A DNA stretch of 64,000 nucleotides from G11 sp947167445 (GCA_947167445.1 CAMVID010000010.1:1-64000), one strand, 5' to 3'. Counted from the stretch's first letter, positions 17,379-25,872 are shown. Numbers and translations: made by a program. Notes: generated by a model not told the origin, from the letters alone.

Positions 17379-17402
17379 CTTCCTTGAACCGATTATTTCT
17401 AT

Positions 17403-17430
17403 CAGGCTCTCCCTCTAAAGAGAGAGCCTG
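17403..17430 (-). terminator. Hairpin after flagellin 9
   Basis: CAGGCTCTC.CTCT/AGAG.GAGAGCCTG stem. The bases that follow on the minus strand (AUAGAAAUAAUC) are not a U-tract, so read-through into flagellin 8 is plausible. Confidence 0.45.
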
Positions 17431-17451
17431 TAGTTGTTATTTGGTACCTGA

Positions 17452-18771
17452 TTATCTAAGAAGACCAAGTACACCCTGGTTAGACTGGTTAGCCTGTGCC
17501 AACATTGCCTGTCCTGCCTGAGCGAGGATGTTGTTGTTGGAGTAGGTTACCATCTGCTTAGCCATATCAGTATCACGGATTGCAGATTCAGCACTTGTTG
17601 TGTTCTCAACTACGTTGTCGAGGTTGTTGATTGTGTGCTCAAGTCTGTTCTGAACCGCACCGAGATTTGATCTCTGCTCAGATACTTTCTGGATAGCTGC
17701 CTTGATAGTGTCAATTGATGCTGTAGCATTGTCAAAGTCTTCACCATCTACTCTAATACCATTGACTCCAAGACCACGAGCCGACATCATTTCGATTGTA
17801 AGGTTGATCTTATTGTCCTTTGTTGAATCAGCACCAACATGAAGGCTAACATCGAGGCCCTTGTTAAGATCTGCGAATGCTGTGATTTTAGCTTCTACTT
17901 TTGATACAGTTCCATTGTTTGCTAATGTTGTATCAATATCAACATCTTTAAGATCTTTACCCCAGTCTGTCCTGATAGCAGCTTCCATTGCTGAAACGCT
18001 TGAAAATGCTTTGTATTTAGCATTGGCTGTATTGTCAAAGCCCTTAACCACATCATCTATAGTTGTTTTCTGCTTAGTTCCGGCAGTGAAGTCATGAACC
18101 AAAACATAATTCATCTCTGAATCTCCGGTTCCAATTTTAACTACACTCTGCTTAAAGGAACTTGCTGTGACGTCATCTCCGGTTGCCTCTTTTACTGTGG
18201 ACTTTCCTGCCGCATCAGCTGCGACAATTGCGCCATCACCTGTGGTAGCTGTAAGAGTCTGGATTCCGTCACTATCGAAATCATTTGATAAAGAGAGACC
18301 TGCCTTGGCAACGCCGAATGATAATGCACCAACACCACCGTTTGCATCAGTGTTAGTACCCTTTAACAGATAACTCTCATTGAACTTTGTAGTTGTAGCT
18401 ACACGATCAATCTCTGTTACAAGCTGGTTAACCTCAGCCTGGATATAATCTCTGTCATCCTTGCTGTTGGTTCCGTTTGCAGCTTTAACTGCTAACTCGT
18501 TCATTCTCTGAAGCATATCGTGTACTTCTGTAAGTGCACCTTCTGCTGTCTGTACTGCTGAAATTCCATCCTGTGCGTTTGCGGAAGCCTGAGTAAGTCC
18601 TCTAATCTGCTTACGCATCTTCTCACTGATGGAAAGGCCTGCTGCGTCGTCAGCTGCACGGTTAATCTTGTAACCTGATGATAACTTCTCAGTTGCCTTA
18701 GCCTGTGTCTTTGCTGTGATACCCAACATTCTGTTGGAGTTCATTGCTGTTAAGTTGTGTTGTACTACCAT
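17452..18771 (-). CDS. fliC: Flagellin 9
   Basis: 439 residues. The N terminus is nearly identical to copy 8. The middle (about residues 145-300) is long and Asp/Ala/Thr-rich, with EMNYVLVHDF. The C-terminal region has QRSNLGAVQNRLEHT, whereas all other copies have QRSALGAVQ. It ends GVLGLLR. No sigma28-type promoter was seen. A 15-bp fold-back (18869-18912) lies upstream. Confidence 0.97.
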   Translation of the reverse strand: MVVQHNLTAMNSNRMLGITAKTQAKATEKLSSGYKINRAADDAAGLSISEKMRKQIRGLTQASANAQDGISAVQTAEGALTEVHDMLQRMNELAVKAANGTNSKDDRDYIQAEVNQLVTEIDRVATTTKFNESYLLKGTNTDANGGVGALSFGVAKAGLSLSNDFDSDGIQTLTATTGDGAIVAADAAGKSTVKEATGDDVTASSFKQSVVKIGTGDSEMNYVLVHDFTAGTKQKTTIDDVVKGFDNTANAKYKAFSSVSAMEAAIRTDWGKDLKDVDIDTTLANNGTVSKVEAKITAFADLNKGLDVSLHVGADSTKDNKINLTIEMMSARGLGVNGIRVDGEDFDNATASIDTIKAAIQKVSEQRSNLGAVQNRLEHTINNLDNVVENTTSAESAIRDTDMAKQMVTYSNNNILAQAGQAMLAQANQSNQGVLGLLR

Positions 18772-18801
18772 AGATTTTTCCTCCTTGAAAAAATTTGCTT
18801 A

Positions 18802-18823
18802 CCTTCAACATCCTTGTTGAAAG
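18802..18823 (-). promoter_or_regulatory. CsrA-type hairpin in the flagellin 9 leader
   Basis: RNA: CUUUCAAC-AAGGAU-GUUGAAGG, 8 bp including one U-G pair, with ACAAGGAUGU at the tip. It lies 30 nt before the ATG. Confidence 0.8.
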
Positions 18824-18868
18824 TTTTGTTTTTAGTAATGGTAAGGTCGTTTCCCCTGCCGGTTAGTA

Positions 18869-18912
18869 CCCTGCCATTACCGAGGCATCCGGGCGTCTCG
18901 GTAATGACAGGG
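18869..18912. repeat. Inverted repeat between flagellins 9 and 10
   Basis: CCCTG.CATTACCGAG / CTCGGTAATG.CAGGG, 15 pairs around a 12-nt loop with one mismatch. There is no U-tract on either strand. It may be a processing or anti-termination structure, or a decayed terminator. Confidence 0.6.
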
Positions 18913-18925
18913 GATGCCTTTATTC

Positions 18926-18950
18926 TCCTCCCCCAAAGGTGGGGGAGGGG
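18926..18950 (-). terminator. Hairpin after flagellin 10
   Basis: CCTCCCCCA/TGGGGGAGG around CCTT. AGAATAAAGG follows on the minus strand, so termination is probably inefficient. Confidence 0.45.
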
Positions 18951-18999
18951 AACAAGCATTTAAGTATAAGTATAATTAGATTTTTGTTGGTTATTGTAA

Positions 19000-20262
19000 T
19001 TAGCCAAGTAAGCTAAGTACACCCTGATTAGACTGGTTAGCCTGTGCCAACATTGCCTGTCCTGCCTGAGCAAGGATGTTATTGTTGGAGTAGGTTACCA
19101 TCTGCTTAGCCATATCAGTATCACGGATTGCAGATTCAGCACTTGTTGTGTTCTCAACTACGTTGTCGAGGTTGTTGATTGTGTGCTCAAGTCTGTTCTG
19201 AACTGCACCAAGTGCAGATCTCTGCTCTGATACTTTCTGAATTGCAGCTTTGATTGTGTCGATTGATGCTGTAGCATTTTCGAAGTCATCGCCATAAACC
19301 TTAATTCCGTTTACGCCAAGGCCACGAGCTGACATCATCTCGATTGAAAGGTTAATCTTGTTATCCTTTGTTGAATCAGCGCCAACATGGAGGCTAAGAT
19401 CTGTTGCCTTGTTAAGGTCTGAGAAAGCGGTAAGTTCAACTGCAAGCTTGCTTGCTGAATCTAAAGAAACATCAACGTCCTTAATATCCGCACCAAAATC
19501 TCTCTTTATAGCGGTCTCCAGCTCACTTAAACTTGTGTAAACATTATCCTTGTAAGCCGCCAAGGCCTGTCCACTAGCTGTAAGAGCCTCAATCTGCTTT
19601 TCTGCAGTAGCAGGAAGAGAATCTCCGGAACCTTTAGCAAAGTCTGTAAAGTATGCGTATTTTTTGTTATTAATGGTTATGGTATTGTATTTGTAACCAT
19701 TTGCACTTGCACTTGCTGTCGATGAAACCTGATCATCACCACCTGCAGTTTTCTTTCCGTCAGCATCAAACACATCTGTATCCGAATTTAACACTGCCTT
19801 CGATGCGCCCTTAAAAGTAAGCTTGCCTTCGTTGCCATCTGCATTAGTACCTTTAAGAAGATATGTCTCATTGAACTTTGTAGTTGTAGCTACACGGTCG
19901 ATCTCAGTTACTAACTGATCTACCTCAGCCTGGATGTAATCTCTATCATCCTTGCTGTTGGTTCCGTTTGCAGCCTTAACTGCTAACTCGTTCATTCTCT
20001 GAAGCATATCGTGTACTTCTGTAAGTGCACCTTCTGCTGTCTGTACTGCTGAAATTCCATCCTGTGCGTTTGCGGAAGCCTGAGTAAGTCCTCTAATCTG
20101 CTTACGCATCTTCTCACTGATGGAAAGGCCTGCTGCGTCATCAGCTGCACGGTTAATCTTGTAACCGGAAGATAACTTCTCAGTTGCCTTAGCCTGTGTC
20201 TTGGTTGTGATACCAAGCATTCTGTTAGAGTTCATTGCTGTGAGATTGTGTTGTACTACCAT
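19000..20262 (-). CDS. fliC: Flagellin 10
   Basis: 420 residues. It is the first of the array in the direction of transcription. The middle (about residues 145-285) is Ser/Ala-rich with a Lys/Tyr segment (NGYKYNTITINNKKYAYF). It ends GVLSLLG. About 225 bp of the N-terminal coding region are identical to flagellin 4. It has a clear sigma28-type promoter and the longest CsrA hairpin. Because the hairpins behind copies 10, 9 and 8 lack U-tracts, this promoter may also serve copies 9, 8 and 7. Confidence 0.97.
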   Translation of the reverse strand: MVVQHNLTAMNSNRMLGITTKTQAKATEKLSSGYKINRAADDAAGLSISEKMRKQIRGLTQASANAQDGISAVQTAEGALTEVHDMLQRMNELAVKAANGTNSKDDRDYIQAEVDQLVTEIDRVATTTKFNETYLLKGTNADGNEGKLTFKGASKAVLNSDTDVFDADGKKTAGGDDQVSSTASASANGYKYNTITINNKKYAYFTDFAKGSGDSLPATAEKQIEALTASGQALAAYKDNVYTSLSELETAIKRDFGADIKDVDVSLDSASKLAVELTAFSDLNKATDLSLHVGADSTKDNKINLSIEMMSARGLGVNGIKVYGDDFENATASIDTIKAAIQKVSEQRSALGAVQNRLEHTINNLDNVVENTTSAESAIRDTDMAKQMVTYSNNNILAQAGQAMLAQANQSNQGVLSLLG

Positions 20263-20289
20263 AGATTTTTCCTCCTTGAAAAATTTGGT

Positions 20290-20311
20290 ATGGGCAAATC
20301 CTTTTGCCCAT
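20290..20311 (-). promoter_or_regulatory. CsrA-type hairpin in the flagellin 10 leader
   Basis: RNA: AUGGGCAA-AAGGAU-UUGCCCAU, an 8-bp perfect stem (9 bp with tetraloop AGGA), 27 nt before the ATG, followed by UCAAGGAGGA. Confidence 0.8.
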
Positions 20312-20406
20312 TGGATTAAATTGTTATTGTATAATATACACTCAACTAGGTTCGCAAGAAGCTATAGATGTGTTGAAGTGTGTACTATCTCTAATCTTAA
20401 TAACTA

Positions 20407-20432
20407 TATCGGAGGTTTTTCTAAATACTTAA
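20407..20432 (-). promoter_or_regulatory. Sigma28-type promoter of flagellin 10
   Basis: Minus strand: TTAA (20429-20432), 15 bp, TCCGATA (20407-20413). The leader is about 135 nt. Confidence 0.85.
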
Positions 20433-20477
20433 CCCCTGTATAGCTAAATTTAGAAAAAAATTTGATGATCCGAAGAA

Positions 20478-20951
20478 CTACTTTTTCTGATCCATCATTC
20501 CGGAGTTGTCTCCGTTATAGCCGATGGCGGATTTATAGTAATCCAGCGCTGCTTTGTTTGATTTGCGTCCGGTTGCTATCCTCTTCTTGGCCCCGGCAAA
20601 ATATCTGGTGACGGCATCCCTGTTTCTGGCTTCCTGAGCCTCTATGGCACTTGAAAGTTCCGTAACCTTGGTGACAAGTTCTTTTAACCTTGTTATCTCT
20701 TCCGAGTAGGCAGCCTTATTGGCCTCTAGCTCGGAAGAAACTCTTTTGTACAAGGTATCAAAGCCTTCGTCCAGCTTTGTAAGTTCACTTATGTAAGCAT
20801 CCTTCTCGTCTACGTAAGAATCGAATGCCTTAAGATCTAAATCCTTCTCAGAAAGTAAATCTTTCTGCGCGAAGGTAGCTTTTTTGATTTTTTCCAAAAC
20901 CTCAATCTTTTTGATGAGGCTTTCTTCAAGTACCGTCAGGTAATTTTTCAC
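20478..20951 (-). CDS. FliT/FlgN-like flagellar protein, putative export chaperone
   Basis: 157 residues, almost entirely charged alpha-helix (KKIEVLEKIKKATFAQKDLL...KDAYISELTKLDEGFD). This is the size and look of FliT/FlgN-type flagellar export chaperones, but no single motif proves it. The GTG start overlaps the fliS stop (GTGA), with GGAGG seven bases upstream, so the two are translationally coupled. Its place directly after fliD and fliS supports a FliT role (FliD chaperone). An unrelated small helical protein remains possible. Confidence 0.6.
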   Translation of the reverse strand: MKNYLTVLEESLIKKIEVLEKIKKATFAQKDLLSEKDLDLKAFDSYVDEKDAYISELTKLDEGFDTLYKRVSSELEANKAAYSEEITRLKELVTKVTELSSAIEAQEARNRDAVTRYFAGAKKRIATGRKSNKAALDYYKSAIGYNGDNSGMMDQKK

Positions 20952-21358
20952 GCGTTGGCCTCCATAGGCTGATGGGCATAATTCTTGTCCTTGTTGATCG
21001 CCATAACCTCTTTCCAGGTATCACGCATAGACTGGAGGTGTGTACGGACTTCCTCGATAATAACAATGTCCTTCTGCATGTTAGCTTCAACGAGACGCTT
21101 CTGAAGATATACATACACTCTCTCAAAGTCCTTCGAAACCTCGTAACGCATATCCAATGTGCTTCTAAGGTAATCAACGATCTTCTCTGCCTTGACGATG
21201 TTGGTATGGGACTTGGCTACGTCGTTCTGTCCCACTGCCATTATTGCGATATTACAGAACTTAATGGCTCCGTCGTAAAGCATAAGGGTCAGTTCCGCAG
21301 GTGATGCGGTGAGGACCTTCGAATTATTGTACTGTGCATAGGCATTGTTGTATGTCAT
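20948..21358 (-). CDS. fliS: Flagellin chaperone FliS
   Basis: FliS binds newly made flagellin, prevents premature polymerisation and, in Bacillus, helps release FliW. The 136 residues begin MTYNNAYAQYNNSKVLTASPAELTLMLYDGAIKF, the family signature (Y-N, SP.EL..MLYDGA). Length is normal. It lies 22 bp after fliD with ribosome-binding site AGGAGG. With ten flagellins present, one FliS must serve all copies, whose C-terminal FliS-binding ends are conserved. Confidence 0.95.
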   Translation of the reverse strand: MTYNNAYAQYNNSKVLTASPAELTLMLYDGAIKFCNIAIMAVGQNDVAKSHTNIVKAEKIVDYLRSTLDMRYEVSKDFERVYVYLQKRLVEANMQKDIVIIEEVRTHLQSMRDTWKEVMAINKDKNYAHQPMEANA

Positions 21359-21380
21359 AGTCTTTGCCTCCTATATATCA

Positions 21381-22943
21381 TTACATTCCTAACATTGAGG
21401 TAACTGCGTTGGTGTTATTCTGAAGTTTGGCCATTGCGGTTTCCATTGCTGCGAACTTCTTGTACCACTTGTCCTCATATTCGGTGAGTTTCTTCTCAAG
21501 ATCCGAAATCCTGGTCTTGTAGTCATCGTAGTCCGTCTTCATCTTCTTATCATTGTAGAAGGTGCCGAAGCTTCTGGTTCCCTCAACACTTGTGGAGAGA
21601 TCGTTCATCTTGGTGTAGAGGTTGTTGAACATCTTGGAGAAGAAGGAAACAACCTTGTCGGGGTCACCGGCGATTGCAGCCTTAAGCTTATCAGCATTTC
21701 CACTTGTATCCTTATCGTCGGGATCTCCGTCGATATGATAAGCATTCTTCTCGTTATCGGCTGATGTAAAATATCCAAGTGTTCCGATACCGAACTCCGA
21801 AAGGTAAAGGGTAGTTCCATCGGACATCTCAACACCTTTGGTGAATACGCTCTTTAAAGCATCGGATACGGTATATAAGGTATCGTCTCTTCTAAGAATC
21901 TGATCCTTGATCTTCTGCTCCCACTTCTCGATCTCGGAATCGGACATTTCATCCTTTTCCTCTTCGGTAAGAGGATCCATATCCTTGGCCTTCTCCGCAT
22001 TGTATAACTTATCCATCTCGTTGATGATGGAGTTATACTCCTTAAAGAAGTTCTTGATCATATCATAGATACCATCGGTATCCTGCTGAGTGGTAAGGGT
22101 TATCCCGTCACCTTCAGTCTTGTCAAGAGCAGTGATCGTAAGGCCATTTATTTCGAATACATTTGTAGAGTTGGTAAACTTCGCTCCGTTGAGATAGATC
22201 TCAGCATCACGGCCTCTTACATATGTAGCTTCACCATCTCCGGCTTCCTCACCTTCAGGAACAGCTTTGAGTCCAAGAGTGTTTACGATAGTGTCAGCTT
22301 GGGTTCCTTCCCCGTCTCCTGAAATAGTAAAGTTAAGGTCCTTACCGGATTCCTTAGCGCTGATGAAGAATCTTTGGGTTTTCTCATCAAAGGATGCATT
22401 GAGTTTGCCTTCACCCTTTTCCTTTATCTGATTAAGGATATCGGAGATGGTTGTCCCGGCATTAACCTCGATTCGTATACTTTCAGTTGCGCCTTCGAAT
22501 TTAAGGTTAAAACCTGAATTTTCCTCATCATAAGCAAATTCTTCACCAAGAATCTCACTCATCTTGGAGAGAGCGGTCAGCTTCTCACCTGAACTGGGAG
22601 AGATTGCTCCACCTGTAAAATATGCAGTCTTGGCAAGGTCTGTAATCTTCAGGTTCTGAACGCTGGCTGTTGCATTTTCGCCTGTAATAACGTCTGCTTT
22701 GCTCTTATCGGAAACGCTTGTCTTAAGCTTCGCATAAGAGGTAGAAAAACGCATGTTGGCCACATATTTGCTCTGAAGGTTCTTAAGCTTGGTGTTAAGG
22801 CTCTTCCAGGCATCCTGCTTCCACTCAAGCTTGGTCTGGGATTTAACAGCCTTATCAACTTTCTGCTTCCTAACCTGTACGAGTTCCTTTATAACTGATT
22901 CGGTATCCATACCGGACATAAGTCCTGTCATTCTCATTGGCAT
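21381..22943 (-). CDS. fliD: Flagellar filament cap protein FliD (HAP2)
   Basis: FliD forms the cap at the filament tip under which flagellin folds. It has 520 residues. The N terminus MPMRMTGLMSGMDTESVIKELVQVRKQKVDK is the FliD N-domain signature. A variable middle and a C-terminal coiled coil (ISDLEKKLTEYEDKWYKKFAAMETAMAKLQNNTNAVTSM) end in the usual FliD motif. The start is ATG 22943 behind GGAGG. It is third from last in the flaG-fliD-fliS-fliT-like unit, 13 bp after flaG. Confidence 0.95.
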   Translation of the reverse strand: MPMRMTGLMSGMDTESVIKELVQVRKQKVDKAVKSQTKLEWKQDAWKSLNTKLKNLQSKYVANMRFSTSYAKLKTSVSDKSKADVITGENATASVQNLKITDLAKTAYFTGGAISPSSGEKLTALSKMSEILGEEFAYDEENSGFNLKFEGATESIRIEVNAGTTISDILNQIKEKGEGKLNASFDEKTQRFFISAKESGKDLNFTISGDGEGTQADTIVNTLGLKAVPEGEEAGDGEATYVRGRDAEIYLNGAKFTNSTNVFEINGLTITALDKTEGDGITLTTQQDTDGIYDMIKNFFKEYNSIINEMDKLYNAEKAKDMDPLTEEEKDEMSDSEIEKWEQKIKDQILRRDDTLYTVSDALKSVFTKGVEMSDGTTLYLSEFGIGTLGYFTSADNEKNAYHIDGDPDDKDTSGNADKLKAAIAGDPDKVVSFFSKMFNNLYTKMNDLSTSVEGTRSFGTFYNDKKMKTDYDDYKTRISDLEKKLTEYEDKWYKKFAAMETAMAKLQNNTNAVTSMLGM

Positions 22944-22956
22944 AACGGGTACCTCC

Positions 22957-23388
22957 TTATCTCTTCTCGTCTACAAGTAAACCTGCCATTTCCCAGACTC
23001 TTGCGATCATGTCAAGGGTCTTCTCGGGGGGCAGCTCCTTTATGACTTCCTTCGTATCCTTATCAACAATCTTGATGGTAACTCTGTTGGTCTCATCGTG
23101 AAAACCGTAAACCGCTTCGGAATGAGGCATTGACTTATTAAGCTGTTCAACTGCCTTTCTGATCTTCTCGTTATTGTTTCTTGCGATTTCTTCTCTGGTT
23201 GCAGAGTTATTATCGTTGTTTGTGTCAGACTTTGATTCTGCTTTAGCAACTGCAACTGTTGTGGGATCTACGGAAACGGTGGGCTCGGGGGTATAAACGT
23301 CCCTGTTCTCAACCTGCACGGCCTTATTGTATTCAGGCGTACTCTGTACCTGAACTGCTGTTACGCTTCCTAATGGTTCTAATGTCAT
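22957..23388 (-). CDS. flaG: FlaG-family flagellar protein
   Basis: FlaG proteins affect filament length and usually precede fliD. The 143-residue reading from ATG 23388 uses GGAGGTGA at the right distance; an in-frame ATG at 23403 lies on the ribosome-binding site itself and is rejected. The C-terminal half, LNKSMPHSEAVYGFHDETNRVTIKIVDKDTKEVIKELPPEK, is the conserved FlaG domain. The first ~60 residues are low-complexity. It is the first gene of its unit, behind a sigma28-type promoter. Confidence 0.9.
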   Translation of the reverse strand: MTLEPLGSVTAVQVQSTPEYNKAVQVENRDVYTPEPTVSVDPTTVAVAKAESKSDTNNDNNSATREEIARNNNEKIRKAVEQLNKSMPHSEAVYGFHDETNRVTIKIVDKDTKEVIKELPPEKTLDMIARVWEMAGLLVDEKR

Positions 23389-23469
23389 TCCTATCACCTC
23401 CATGTGACTAATGGTTAATTGTTAATCTTCGTACCTAAAAATGGTTATAGGTACACCTTCTAAACCTTT

Positions 23470-23496
23470 TATCGGATACCTCCCGAAAAAAGTTTA
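23470..23496 (-). promoter_or_regulatory. Sigma28-type promoter of flaG-fliD-fliS
   Basis: Minus strand: TAAA (23493-23496), 16 bp, TCCGATAA. The leader contains a GUACCUA/UAGGUAC hairpin. Confidence 0.75.
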
Positions 23497-23528
23497 TAGG
23501 TTCAGAAAAATATTTTTGCAATCAAAAA

Positions 23529-23747
23529 TTAGAACAGGTTTCTCAAAGCCTCAAGACCTTCAGCAGCCTCGGTAGCTTCCTTATTTGCATCCTGGATCTG
23601 CAGATAAACCTCTTTACGATAAATAGTTACATCCTTAGGTGCCTGAATTCCAACCTTAATCTGGTCACCCTTTATATCAAGAATGGTAATCTCTACATTA
23701 TTGTTAATAATTAAGGATTCACCTTTTTTACGGGACAGTGCTAACAT
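23529..23747 (-). CDS. csrA: Carbon storage regulator CsrA (RNA-binding translational repressor)
   Basis: CsrA dimers bind A(N)GGA in hairpin loops and at ribosome-binding sites; in Bacillus they repress the flagellin mRNA. The 72-residue reading from ATG 23747 starts MLALSRKKGESLII. L4, R6 and R44 (TIYRKEVY), key RNA-contact residues in the family, are all present. A longer in-frame reading to 23804 overlaps fliW and is rejected. The ATG lies one base after the fliW stop, with the ribosome-binding site inside fliW. About 10 residues of acidic C-terminal tail exceed the E. coli length, as is common in Firmicutes. Likely targets are the flagellin leader hairpins at 9.7-20.3 kb. Confidence 0.97.
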   Translation of the reverse strand: MLALSRKKGESLIINNNVEITILDIKGDQIKVGIQAPKDVTIYRKEVYLQIQDANKEATEAAEGLEALRNLF

Positions 23748-23748
23748 T

Positions 23749-24207
23749 CTATTCACCATCCTTTCTGGCTTTGAGGATTGCATAGATGGGGAACTTAACT
23801 TCATTCTCGTCTCCCTCTACAATGACCTGGATGGCCTTTCTTGTATCTGCATTGATGATGATGGGGCCTTTAAGGTTTACTGTCATCTTCTCGATTTCCT
23901 TAGGAACAGTAACTGTAACAAGTACAAGAGAAGAATCGGATTCAAAACCGCCGATGGGCTCAAAGATTGCATCCTCAACTACAGGGTTGTAATCCTCTTT
24001 TACAACAAGGGGATCCATGACAGGCATTGCGAATGCAGGCTCGTCCACAGACTGAAGCCAGCGGATACCGGCGTTAACCCCTTTTTCTTCATCGAAAATA
24101 AGTGTAAATCTTGTAAGATTCGGGAAGCCTACGATTCCCTGGGGGAAGGTGACTATCTTTTCATCGGCGATATCAACCTCTCCGAAAATCTTAGTGTTAA
24201 TCTTCAT
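23749..24207 (-). CDS. fliW: Flagellar assembly factor FliW (CsrA antagonist)
   Basis: FliW binds either flagellin or CsrA. When flagellin is exported, freed FliW binds CsrA allosterically and relieves repression. The 152 residues include DEKIVTFPQGIVGFPNLTRFTLI, the FliW signature, and PVVEDAIFEPIGGFESDSSLVLVTVTVP. Start ATG 24207 follows GGAGGATTACGTA. It is paired with csrA exactly as in Bacillus, downstream of flgL. Confidence 0.97.
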   Translation of the reverse strand: MKINTKIFGEVDIADEKIVTFPQGIVGFPNLTRFTLIFDEEKGVNAGIRWLQSVDEPAFAMPVMDPLVVKEDYNPVVEDAIFEPIGGFESDSSLVLVTVTVPKEIEKMTVNLKGPIIINADTRKAIQVIVEGDENEVKFPIYAILKARKDGE

Positions 24208-24259
24208 TACGTAATCCTCCTTGATTATATATGTTGTGTTTTTGTATGTCGTCTAAAGA

Positions 24260-25870
24260 TTAAATAAAATCGAGTAATGTGCTCTTCATTACCTTCGCTG
24301 AAGACATGAGGGATGCCTGGTAAACTACCTGGGCTGCGGAAAGCTCGATTGTTGCTTCCGCGATGTCGATGTCCTCGTTCTCGGATTTGAGGGTTTCGAA
24401 GGTGGTCTTCTGTGACTGCATTCTGGTTTCGATAAGGTCCAACTTCTTAGATCTTGTACCGTTGTTGGTAACTGCAAGGTTGGTCTCATCCAGGTAGCCC
24501 TGCATTCTTGTGATGCCACGCTCGAATAATTTCTGAGTAGAATCCTTTAATAAGGAATAAGCCTTGTTGGCTGCATCATAAAGTTCCTTAACTCTGTCTT
24601 CTTCAGCCGTGCCCTTCTTCTCATCATAAAGAGCTTTAAGTCTTGAAACCTTCTCTTCCATCTTTATGGTGTCGTCAAGGGCATTTATAAGGTCGTCAAC
24701 TTCTCTTCCCACACCGTGCTTGAAGCACTCATCTGCGGTGGAGTTGACTCTTATTGTCTGGTTGTATCCTACGTCGTACTCGATCACCTGGGTTGAACCG
24801 GTGATGCTGTTTAAATAATCTTCGTTATATTTAATCTCATTCGCCGCTCCAGGATTGGTAGCACAGGAGTAGTAATGCTCCGGGCGAAGATCCGTTTTCT
24901 TCCAGTTGCTCTTGTTGTAGGTAATCCTTATCTCGCCTTCGTTAACGTCGGGAGTTCCGGCATTGTCCTTTGTACCCTGGAGAGTAGAGTATACGTTTTT
25001 GCCAAGGAGAAGTTCTCCCGTGTCCTTTACGAGAATGACCGCATCGTCGTAAGCGGCATCGTTAATAAGTTCGTAAGCGGATCTGCCTCCGTCAATGTCA
25101 AAAGAATTCATGACTTTGGAAACGGTGTAGGTGTCGCCGGCAACGATATTTCCTGAAGCATCTTTCACAAGGTTATATCCGATTTCAGGCATTGTATCGC
25201 CGTCAATATCCACATAATCAAGTCTGATTCTGTGGTACTCCATAGCCTCGATATCCTGCTCGGTGAACTCGTCCGCTCCACTCTTATATGTGGTATAGTT
25301 TGTCTCGTTGATATCGAAAAGATCCTTGTCCCCGAGAGTAGAATCAGTGGTTTTTACAAACTTCATATCATCGATATAGCTGCTGTTCTTCTGCTCGGTG
25401 AGGTTGTACTTAAGATTGGTATCTTTGCCAAAAGAAAGGGAGACATCCGTCCTATAGCCCGTAAAAATATAACGGCCTGCGTAGTCCGCATCCCCTGTGG
25501 CATAAACCTCATCACGAAGAGCCTTGAGGTTCTCAAGTATTATCTTTCTGTCAGTGCTTGTAAGCTCACCGCTTGAGCCCCTGGTGCACTGGGCCTGCAT
25601 ATCGGTCACAACAGCCGCAAGGTTGCCAAGAGCACCCTCGGTTACTGAAAGCCAGTTCTCTGCATCGGGGATGTTCTTGCTGTAATACTGTGTCACCTCG
25701 GTAACGTCACTTCTAAGTCTCAGCGCTCTGATGGCGATAACCGGATCATCCGAAGGACGGTCAATCTTCTTCTGAGTTGACATCTGTGTATTTAATTTGT
25801 CCTGATATGCCTTGTTGGTATTGATATTGCTTAATGAGTTGTTACGGATAATTCTGTTAGTAATTCTCAT
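24260..25870 (-). CDS. flgL: Flagellar hook-associated protein FlgL (HAP3)
   Basis: HAP3 joins hook and filament. The N terminus MRITNRIIRNNSLSNINTNKAYQDKLNTQMSTQKKIDRPSDDPVIAIRALRLRS and the C terminus IELSAAQVVYQASLMSSAKVMKSTLLDFI are the conserved flagellin-like helices. At 536 residues it is much longer than the ~300 of E. coli; the extra ~200 residues lie in the middle, as in other Lachnospiraceae. The ribosome-binding site AGGGGG lies partly in a predicted stem (25873-25898). It is first of the flgL-fliW-csrA unit with its own sigma28-type promoter. Confidence 0.92.
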   Translation of the reverse strand: MRITNRIIRNNSLSNINTNKAYQDKLNTQMSTQKKIDRPSDDPVIAIRALRLRSDVTEVTQYYSKNIPDAENWLSVTEGALGNLAAVVTDMQAQCTRGSSGELTSTDRKIILENLKALRDEVYATGDADYAGRYIFTGYRTDVSLSFGKDTNLKYNLTEQKNSSYIDDMKFVKTTDSTLGDKDLFDINETNYTTYKSGADEFTEQDIEAMEYHRIRLDYVDIDGDTMPEIGYNLVKDASGNIVAGDTYTVSKVMNSFDIDGGRSAYELINDAAYDDAVILVKDTGELLLGKNVYSTLQGTKDNAGTPDVNEGEIRITYNKSNWKKTDLRPEHYYSCATNPGAANEIKYNEDYLNSITGSTQVIEYDVGYNQTIRVNSTADECFKHGVGREVDDLINALDDTIKMEEKVSRLKALYDEKKGTAEEDRVKELYDAANKAYSLLKDSTQKLFERGITRMQGYLDETNLAVTNNGTRSKKLDLIETRMQSQKTTFETLKSENEDIDIAEATIELSAAQVVYQASLMSSAKVMKSTLLDFI

Positions 25871-25872
25871 AT

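Noticed and set aside
5333..20262. Flagellin array as an assembly artefact of one repeated gene
   Set aside because: Each copy has a different middle domain, leader, stem sequence and terminator, so they are distinct loci.
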